Positions 58,150 to 64,000 of a stretch of 64,000 bases of DNA are shown here, one piece after another. Below the pieces are notes generated by a model that did not search any database, was not told where the DNA came from, and was given only the letters and a program-made list of their open reading frames with translations. The translations under genes and the position numbers were made by a program. This DNA is from Aquipseudomonas alcaligenes NBRC 14159 (GTDB lineage: Bacteria; Pseudomonadota; Gammaproteobacteria; Pseudomonadales; Pseudomonadaceae), in contig NZ_BATI01000024.1 in assembly GCF_000467105.1 (NCBI RefSeq), forward strand, positions 1 to 64,000, read 5' to 3'. The first letter of the stretch is position 1; every line of letters begins with the position of its first letter.

Positions 58150-58326
58150 TTGTGATGAGCCCCCCGCTCAAAGGGAGAGGTGACGGTACGGCTCATATCA
58201 GCGCACGGGCGCTTTAGCCCCCTCTCCCGTTTACGGGAGAGGGCTGGGGAGAGGGTTGGACAGGCAACTCGGTACTGCTTGTTCCCCTCTCCCCCGCCCC
58301 CTCTCCCATGAATGGGCGAGGGGAGC
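58150..58326. repeat. Intergenic palindromic repeats (REP-like)
   Basis: Between catA and benE lies a cluster of CCCTCTCCC/GGGAGAGGG units. The clearest is a perfect palindrome at 58220-58243 (CCCTCTCCCGT-TTACGGGAGAGGG). Related half-palindromes occur at 58155-58170 and 58283-58324. Such repeats are common between genes in pseudomonads and can stabilise or terminate mRNA. Confidence 0.7.
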
Positions 58327-58340
58327 AAAGCGTCTTGCGC

Positions 58341-59282
58341 TTAAGCGCCCTGCAATGCGCGCGGACGGGCGCTGCGCTGCTCGGCCTTGGGCGCCGGGGC
58401 CTTCTGCAGCTGGAAGTTGAATTCCAGGGTGGCGAAGCGGTTGCCCTCAAGGCCACGGTCGCGCGCGGCAGCGGCGTCCTCGACGAACTGGATATCGCCG
58501 ACCAGGCCGTCGCGGGTGGCGTAGGCGAAGTCGTCCCACAGGTACTTCTCGCCGGCCAGGTTGATCTGGGTGGTCAGGTGACGGTGGCCCGGCGCGGAGA
58601 TGAAGAAGTGGATATGCGCCGGGCGCTGGCCATGACGGCCGAGCAGGTCCAGGCATTCCTGGGTCGGGCCGTCCGGGGCGCAGCCGTAGCCACATGGCAC
58701 GATGCTGCGGGCGCGGTAGCGGCCCTCGGCATCGGTGACGATGCGGCGGCGCAGGTTGTAGGCGCTCTGGCTCTTGTCGAAGTAGGAGTAGTTGCCCTGG
58801 GTGTTGGCATGCCACAGGTCGACCACCGCGCCGGCGACCGGCTGGCCGTCGGTGTCGCGCACCACGCCTTCGAGGAACATCACGGTGGCCTTGTCCAGCT
58901 CAGTGCCATCGTCCATCCGCGCTTCGCCTTCGCAGACCGGGGCGCCGGCGACGTACAGCGGGCCTTCGATGGTGCGCGGGGTGCCGCCGGTGAGGCCGAC
59001 CTGAGCGTCCTTGGCATCCTGCAGCAGGTCGAGGAAGTGCTCAAGGCCCAGACCGGCCACCAGCAGGCCGGCTTCGTTGCGCCCGCCCAGGCGGTTGAGA
59101 TAATCCACCGCCTTCCAAAATTCGTCGTCGCTGACCTCCAGGTCTTCGACGATCCTGGCGATGTCACTGATGATGCGCAGGGTGAGCTGCTTGAGGCGCG
59201 GGCTGCCCTGATCGTTGTTGAGGCCGCTGGCCTCCTTGAACAGTTTCTGGACTTCGGCGGTGTGGCTGACTTTGACGGTCAT
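58341..59282 (-). CDS. catA: Catechol 1,2-dioxygenase
   Basis: CatA opens the catechol ring between the hydroxyls to give cis,cis-muconate. The 313-residue protein has the Fe(III) ligands: Tyr in TQGNYSYFD (about 165), Tyr in IVPCGYGCAPDGP (about 200) and two His in RPAHIHFFISAPGH (about 225). An N-terminal helical dimerisation domain precedes them. It lies 30 bp after catC, so catB-catC-catA form one operon. Confidence 0.98.
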   Translation of the reverse strand: MTVKVSHTAEVQKLFKEASGLNNDQGSPRLKQLTLRIISDIARIVEDLEVSDDEFWKAVDYLNRLGGRNEAGLLVAGLGLEHFLDLLQDAKDAQVGLTGGTPRTIEGPLYVAGAPVCEGEARMDDGTELDKATVMFLEGVVRDTDGQPVAGAVVDLWHANTQGNYSYFDKSQSAYNLRRRIVTDAEGRYRARSIVPCGYGCAPDGPTQECLDLLGRHGQRPAHIHFFISAPGHRHLTTQINLAGEKYLWDDFAYATRDGLVGDIQFVEDAAAARDRGLEGNRFATLEFNFQLQKAPAPKAEQRSARPRALQGA

Positions 59283-59312
59283 GATGATTTCCTCGCTTGT
59301 TGTTGTCGGGGC

Positions 59313-59603
59313 TTAGCGGTCGTCGCTATGAATCGACGAGGGATGGCGGCACAGGCCGTCGATTTCGATATCCATGTAGGGGAACAGCGGCAGCTGCAGC
59401 AGGGTGTCGTGCAGGGCCTCGACGCTTTCCACGTCGAACACGCTGTAGTTGGCGTAGTGCCCGGCGATGCGCCACAGGTGGCGCCACTTGCCTTCGCGCA
59501 TCAGGCCCTGGGCCAGCGCCTTCTCGTCGGCCTTGAGCTGGGCGGCGCGCGCCGGGTCCATGTCGGCCGGCAGGCGGACGGTCATCTTCACGTGGAACAG
59601 CAT
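59313..59603 (-). CDS. catC: Muconolactone delta-isomerase
   Basis: CatC converts muconolactone to 3-oxoadipate enol-lactone. The 96-residue protein (MLFHVKMTVRLPADMDPARA, WRIAGHYANYSVFDVESVEA, LPLFPYMDIEIDGLCRHPSS) is a full-length family member. It lies between catB and catA with short gaps. Confidence 0.98.
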   Translation of the reverse strand: MLFHVKMTVRLPADMDPARAAQLKADEKALAQGLMREGKWRHLWRIAGHYANYSVFDVESVEALHDTLLQLPLFPYMDIEIDGLCRHPSSIHSDDR

Positions 59604-59620
59604 GGGAACTTCCTCTCAGG

Positions 59621-60742
59621 TCACTCGCGGGCGAAGAACGCCAGGCGCTCTTCGTCCAGGGTCAGGCCGAGGCCGGGGGTGCGCGGCACCTGCAGGGCGA
59701 AGTCGCGGTAGACCGGCGCCTCGGTGACGATTTCTTCGGTCAGCAGCAGCGGGCCGAACAGCTCGGTACCCCAGGTCAGCTGGCGCAGGGTGACGAAGGC
59801 ATGGGCCGAAGCCAGGGTGCCGATGGCGCCTTCGAGCATGGTCCCGCCATACAGGGCGATGCCGGCCGCTTCGGCGATCTGCGCGGTGCGCAGCACGGCG
59901 CGCGGGCCACCGTTCTTGGCGATCTTCAGGGCAAAGATGCTGGCCGCCCCATCAGCCGCCAGGCTAAAGGCGTCCTCGACGCTCTCGATGGATTCGTCGG
60001 CCATGATCGGCGCCGGGCTGCGCTGGTTCAGGCGCACCTGGCCGGCGCGGTTGATGCGCGAGATTGGCTGCTCGATAAGGTCGATACCGTTGTCGCCCAG
60101 TACCTGGCAGGCGCGGATGGCCTGGGACTCGTCCCAGTACTGGTTGACGTCGACGCGCACGCTGGCACGCTCGCCCAGGGCCTGCTTGATGGCGATGACG
60201 TGCTTGAGATCCTGGCTCACCGGGTTGGCGCCGATCTTCAGTTTGAAGATGCGGTGGCGGCGCAGATCGAGCATCTGCTCGGCCTCGGCGATGTCCTTGG
60301 CGGTGTCGCCGGAAGCCAGGGTCCAGGCCACTTCCAGGCTGTCGCGCACGCGGCCGCCGAGCAGCTCGCTGACCGCCAGGCCCAGGCGCTTGCCCTGAGC
60401 GTCGAGCAGCGCGCTTTCCAGGCCGGACTTGGCGAAGGTGTTGCCCTTGGCCGCCTTGTCCAGGCGCAGCATGCAGGCATTGATGTTGGCCGCGTCCTGA
60501 CCGACCAGCAGCGGGCCGAGGTGGCTGTCGATGTTCTGCTTGATGCTCTCCGGGCTCTCGTTGCCATAGGCCAGGCCACCGATGGTGGTCGACTCGCCGA
60601 TGCCTTCGAGGCCGTCGCTGCAACGCACGCGAATCACCACTAGGGTCTGCTGCTGCATGGTGTGCATCGCCAGCTTGTGCGGGCGGATGGTCGGCAGATC
60701 GACGATCACCGCCGACACGCTTTCGATCAGGACGTGGCTCAT
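59621..60742 (-). CDS. catB: Muconate cycloisomerase
   Basis: CatB lactonises cis,cis-muconate to muconolactone. The 373-residue enolase-superfamily enzyme has catalytic Lys in FKLKIGANP (about 167) and metal ligands in VRVDVNQYWDE, DLIEQPISR and IMADESIES. It has the second Lys in FALKIAKNGG (about 272). It lies 29 bp after the benK stop. The usual divergent catR regulator is absent here. Confidence 0.98.
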   Translation of the reverse strand: MSHVLIESVSAVIVDLPTIRPHKLAMHTMQQQTLVVIRVRCSDGLEGIGESTTIGGLAYGNESPESIKQNIDSHLGPLLVGQDAANINACMLRLDKAAKGNTFAKSGLESALLDAQGKRLGLAVSELLGGRVRDSLEVAWTLASGDTAKDIAEAEQMLDLRRHRIFKLKIGANPVSQDLKHVIAIKQALGERASVRVDVNQYWDESQAIRACQVLGDNGIDLIEQPISRINRAGQVRLNQRSPAPIMADESIESVEDAFSLAADGAASIFALKIAKNGGPRAVLRTAQIAEAAGIALYGGTMLEGAIGTLASAHAFVTLRQLTWGTELFGPLLLTEEIVTEAPVYRDFALQVPRTPGLGLTLDEERLAFFARE

Positions 60743-60771
60743 TTCAGGCTTCCAGTCAGAGGGTTAAAGGC

Positions 60772-62112
60772 TCAGGCCTTGGCCGCCGTCAGCACCGCGG
60801 ACGCCGCCTGGCGCCGCTGGCCGCTGAGGGTGAACACCGCCATGGCCAGGGCAGCGATGGCACCTGGCACGGCGAAGGCGATGAAGTTCAGTTGCAGCGG
60901 CAGGTTGATGGCCATCAGCGCACCACCGAGCAACGGGCCGACGATGGCGCCGTTGCGGCCGATGCCGGAGGCCCAACCGAGGCCGGTGGAGCGGATCGAC
61001 AGGCCATAGAACTGCGCGGCGCCGGCGTACAGCAGGATCTGCGTGCCGATGGTGGTGGCGCCGGCGATGAAGATCAGGCCGTACAGCAGCGGCGTCGGAC
61101 TGTTGAAGCCGAGGAGGCTGATCGACACGGCGGCGGCAATGAAGAAACCGACCATGACCTTGCCCAGGTTGAAGCGATCGCCCAGCCAGCCGCCGACGAT
61201 AGCCCCGGCCATGCCGCCGAAATTCAGCGCCAGCAGGAACGACAGGCTCGAACCCAGGCTGTAGCCGGCGCTGGCCATCAGCTTGGGCAGCCAGGAACTC
61301 AGCGCGTAGACCATCAGCAGGCAGCAGAAGAACGCCAGCCACAGACACAGGGTGCGTAGCGCGCGGCCGTCGCGGAACAGCTCGAACACGGCCACGCCCT
61401 GGCCTTGGCTGTCGCTCATGTGCAACTGGTCGGCCGCATCGATCAGCAGACCGGGCTCAACCTTCGCCAGTACCGCGCGGGCCGGCTCGTGACGGCCCTG
61501 GCGCACCAGGAAGCCAACCGACTCCGGCAGCTTCCACAGGATCAGCGGCAACAGCAGCAGCGGCACGGCGGCGGCGAAGAACATCGACTCCCAGCCGAAG
61601 CGCGGCAGCATGTAGATGCCCACGCCGGCGGCGAGCATGCCGCCCAGCGAGTAGCCGCTGAACATCACCGCCACCAGGGTGCTGCGCAGGCGCTTGGGCG
61701 CGTATTCGTTCATCAGCGCCACGGCGTTGGGCATCAGCCCGCCGCAGCCCAGGCCTGCGATGAAGCGGAAGATGCCGAACTCGGTCGGGCTGCTGGCGAA
61801 GCCGTTGAGGATGGTGGCGCTGGAGAACAGCACGAAGCAGATGGCGATGCCCTTCTTGCGCCCGATCTTGTCGGCCAGGGTGCCGAAACTCAGGGCGCCG
61901 AACATCATTCCGAACAGTGCATAGCTGCCCAGGGCACCGGCCTGCAGCGGGGTCAGATTCCACTCCTGCATGATCGCCGGCAGCACCACACCGAAGATGA
62001 ACAGGTCGTAGCCGTCGAAGATCAGCAGCAGCGCGCAGAGCGCCATGACCATCCAGTGAAAGCGGCTGAAGCGCGCGTTGTCGATAACCTGGTGAACGTC
62101 TATCTGTCGCAT
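60772..62112 (-). CDS. benK: Aromatic acid/H+ symporter, MFS family (BenK-like)
   Basis: This 446-residue MFS transporter of the aromatic acid:H+ symporter family has 12 predicted membrane segments. Motifs include LLIFDGYDLFIFGVVLPAIM in TM1 and GTLADKIGRKKGIAICFVLF in loop 2-3. RFIAGLGCGGLMPNAVALMN and EYAPKRLRSTLVAVMFSGYS follow. It lies between benD and catB, so benzoate is the likely substrate. Together with BenE it gives two uptake routes. Confidence 0.93.
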   Translation of the reverse strand: MRQIDVHQVIDNARFSRFHWMVMALCALLLIFDGYDLFIFGVVLPAIMQEWNLTPLQAGALGSYALFGMMFGALSFGTLADKIGRKKGIAICFVLFSSATILNGFASSPTEFGIFRFIAGLGCGGLMPNAVALMNEYAPKRLRSTLVAVMFSGYSLGGMLAAGVGIYMLPRFGWESMFFAAAVPLLLLPLILWKLPESVGFLVRQGRHEPARAVLAKVEPGLLIDAADQLHMSDSQGQGVAVFELFRDGRALRTLCLWLAFFCCLLMVYALSSWLPKLMASAGYSLGSSLSFLLALNFGGMAGAIVGGWLGDRFNLGKVMVGFFIAAAVSISLLGFNSPTPLLYGLIFIAGATTIGTQILLYAGAAQFYGLSIRSTGLGWASGIGRNGAIVGPLLGGALMAINLPLQLNFIAFAVPGAIAALAMAVFTLSGQRRQAASAVLTAAKA

Positions 62113-62176
62113 GGCATCGGTTCTCTCTGTTGTTTTTGTTGTGAACGACTGTTGGGCTGGAAAGCGCGACCGGGCA

Positions 62177-62950
62177 CTAGCCCAGATCGCCGCCGCCCAC
62201 CGGCAGGGTCACGCCAGTGATGTAGGAGGCTTCGTCAGAGGCCAGGAAGAGGATCGCGCCGACCTGTTCGTCGATGGTTCCGTAGCGCTTCATCAGGCTG
62301 CTCTGCACGGTCTGGTCGACGATCTGCTGGTACCAGCCCTTCTCCTCGGCGCTCGGTTCGGCGGCGTTGCGCGGGATGCGCCGCGGCGGCGCCTCGGTGC
62401 CACCGGGGGCGGTGGCGTTGACCCGGATGCCGCGCTCGGCGGTCTCGAACGCCAGGCAGGCGGTCAGCGCGTTGACGCCGCCCTTGGCCGCGCCGTAGGG
62501 CACGCGGTTGACCCCGCGGGTGGCGATGGAGGAGACGTTGACGATGGCGCCAGCGCCCTGCGCCAGCATCTGCGGCAGCGCGGCGTGGCAACACCACAGG
62601 GTGGGGAACAGCGAGCGACGCACCTCGGCCTCGATCTGCGCGGTTTCGTAGTGCTCGAACGGCTTGGCCCAGATGGTGCCGCCGACGTTATTGATCAGGA
62701 TGTCGAGGCGGCCGAAGCGCTCGACGGCAGAGCGCATCACGCCCTGGCAGTCGCCGGCCTGCTCCAGGTCGGCGGTCAGGGTCAGCACGTTGCCGCCCAG
62801 TTGCTCGGCAAGCTCGTGGACCAGCTCGGAGCGGTCCACCGCCACCAGTTGCGCGCCCTCCTCCAGCAGCCGCTCCGCGACGCGGCGGCCGATGCCCTGG
62901 GCGGCACCGGTGACCACGGCGACCTTGTCTTGGAAACGTTTCTTCATCAT
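62177..62950 (-). CDS. benD: Benzoate cis-diol dehydrogenase
   Basis: BenD oxidises benzoate 1,2-dihydrodiol to catechol with NAD+ and loss of CO2. The 257-residue short-chain dehydrogenase has TGAAQGIGRRVAERL at the nucleotide site, NNVGGTIW, the catalytic Ser in VSSIATRG and Y-x3-K in VPYGAAKGG. I chose the ATG at 62950 after GAGG; the upstream GTG and the next ATG (62947) are alternatives. It follows benC by 15 bp. Confidence 0.95.
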   Translation of the reverse strand: MMKKRFQDKVAVVTGAAQGIGRRVAERLLEEGAQLVAVDRSELVHELAEQLGGNVLTLTADLEQAGDCQGVMRSAVERFGRLDILINNVGGTIWAKPFEHYETAQIEAEVRRSLFPTLWCCHAALPQMLAQGAGAIVNVSSIATRGVNRVPYGAAKGGVNALTACLAFETAERGIRVNATAPGGTEAPPRRIPRNAAEPSAEEKGWYQQIVDQTVQSSLMKRYGTIDEQVGAILFLASDEASYITGVTLPVGGGDLG

Positions 62951-62965
62951 GCCCACCTCACTCGC

Positions 62966-63976
62966 TCACGCCGACGCGGCGAACTTCTCGTAGTAGAAAT
63001 TGGCCGGGGCGATGCCCTGCTCGCGGATGAACTGGCTGACGGCCTCGACCATCGGCGGCGGGCCGCATAGATAGATGTCCACTTCGCCGTCGTTGAGGTG
63101 CCTGGGTTCGATGTGCTGGGTGACGTAGCCCTTATGCGGGTAGCTGCTTTCCGGGTTGGCCACGCAGGCGCTGTAGGTGAAGTTGGGAATGCGCGCGGCC
63201 AGGGCCTCGAGCTTGTCCATTTCCACCAGGTCGAAGTCGTTGGTCACGCCGTAGATCAGGTGCAACGGATGGCTGCTGCCCTGCTCGGCGATCTTCTCCA
63301 GCATCGCGGTGAACGGTGCCAGGCCTGTGCCGCCGGCCAGCAGCAGCAACGGCCGCTTGATCTCGCGCAGGTAGAAGCTGCCCAGCGGGCCGGCCAGGGT
63401 CATGCTGTCGCCGGCCTTGGCCAGGCCGGTGAGGAAGCTGCTCATCAGCCCACCCGGCACATTGCGGATCAGGAAGCTGACTTCGCCGTCCTTGGGCAGG
63501 CTGCTGAAGGAGTAGGCGCGGGTCTGCTCGCTGCCCGGAACCTTGAGGTTGACGTACTGCCCCGGCAGGAAGGCCAGCTGGCTCAGGGCCTCCCCCTTGA
63601 TCGACAGGGCGATGGTGCTGTCGGAGAGCTTGCGCACCGCGCTGATGGCCGCCTCGAAGCTGGCCTGCTGGGTCTTGCACACTTGCGAGGAGGCCGGCAC
63701 GCGGATCACGCAGTCGCTCTCGGCGCGCATCTGGCAGGTCAGCACATAGCCCTGCTCGGCCTCGGCCTGGCTCAGGGCGTCCTCGATATACTCCTCGCCG
63801 AGGTCGTACTGGCCGGCTTCGGCGAAGCACTTGCAGGCGCCGCAGGCACCGTCGCGGCAATCCAGGGGAATGTTGATGCCCTGGCGATAGGCGGCATCGG
63901 CGACGGTTTCGCCGACCTTGGCGTCGATGAAGCGGGTAACCCCATCTTCGAAATTAAGGGCGATCTTGTGGCTCAT
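62966..63976 (-). CDS. benC: Benzoate 1,2-dioxygenase electron-transfer component
   Basis: BenC passes electrons from NADH through FAD and a [2Fe-2S] cluster to the BenAB oxygenase. The 336-residue protein has a plant-type ferredoxin domain with Cys ligands in CRDGACGACKC and GYVLTCQMR. Then come the FAD motif RAYSFSSLP and the NAD site LLLAGGTGLAPFTAML and CGPPPMVEA. The ATG at 63976 is 24 bp inside the right window edge; benAB presumably lie beyond it. Confidence 0.97.
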   Translation of the reverse strand: MSHKIALNFEDGVTRFIDAKVGETVADAAYRQGINIPLDCRDGACGACKCFAEAGQYDLGEEYIEDALSQAEAEQGYVLTCQMRAESDCVIRVPASSQVCKTQQASFEAAISAVRKLSDSTIALSIKGEALSQLAFLPGQYVNLKVPGSEQTRAYSFSSLPKDGEVSFLIRNVPGGLMSSFLTGLAKAGDSMTLAGPLGSFYLREIKRPLLLLAGGTGLAPFTAMLEKIAEQGSSHPLHLIYGVTNDFDLVEMDKLEALAARIPNFTYSACVANPESSYPHKGYVTQHIEPRHLNDGEVDIYLCGPPPMVEAVSQFIREQGIAPANFYYEKFAASA

Positions 63977-64000
63977 GGCGCACCTCGCAATGCGTTTTTC

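Noticed and set aside
55324-58217. Long plus-strand frames opposite benF and benE
   Set aside because: Composition is typical of antisense frames in GC-rich genes (Gln/Gly/Arg-rich repeats); the minus-strand porin and transporter are convincing.
58150-58326. Possible CRISPR-like repeats between catA and benE
   Set aside because: Units are irregular palindromes without equal spacers; they fit REP-like sequences.

Overview
The window looks like a Pseudomonas chromosome of the P. mendocina/oleovorans/alcaliphila type. The evidence is high GC, the conserved order thrS-infC-rpmI-rplT-pheS-pheT-ihfA-merR-tRNA-Pro, a DUF2388 protein, an OprD-family porin and a complete benzoate/catechol gene set. 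The species is inferred, not shown. About 34 kb of foreign DNA sits in the 3' end of a tRNA-Pro(GGG) gene.

Layout. (1) 1-2989: hsdS (cut by the window edge) and hsdM of a type I restriction-modification system, on the minus strand, outside the left attachment site. (2) 3145-36943: an integrative element of about 33.7 kb bounded by a 50-bp perfect direct repeat (3145-3194 and 36894-36943) that is the 3' part of the tRNA. It carries a tyrosine integrase at its left end and an AlpA-type regulator, an inovirus-Gp2-like protein and a ribbon-helix-helix protein at its right end. Paired GTGGCACAAAA boxes lie just inside both ends. (3) 36896-46180: core genes. (4) 46180-51462: a DUF2388 protein, an HD-GYP response regulator and a large hybrid sensor kinase. 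(5) 51657-63976: ben/cat/pca genes, all on the minus strand, that convert benzoate to succinyl-CoA and acetyl-CoA. benAB would lie beyond the right edge.

Cargo of the element, left to right: a RelE/ParE-RHH toxin-antitoxin pair with a palindromic operator; a decayed Phd/YefM antitoxin; a three-gene operon of an acidic protein and two DUF262 proteins, one with a DUF1524 HNH-like tail (GmrSD-like); an IS1182-family insertion sequence; plasmid/ICE-type recombination genes (DUF932, YqaJ nuclease, recombination-directionality-factor-like protein, RadC); a complete type 3 BREX operon (brxF, brxC, pglXI, brxHII, pglZ and a brxA candidate); a broken NUDIX gene; a zinc-ribbon membrane protein; a divergent WYL regulator of BrxR type; a 33-residue membrane peptide; and an SOS-controlled umuDC pair.

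The element reads as a mobile anti-phage island. BREX would discriminate self from non-self by methylation. The DUF262 module may act on modified DNA, as BrxU does beside other BREX systems. The WYL protein probably controls expression. The DUF262/DUF262/acidic-protein operon is the best candidate for an undescribed system. No CRISPR array or rRNA was seen.
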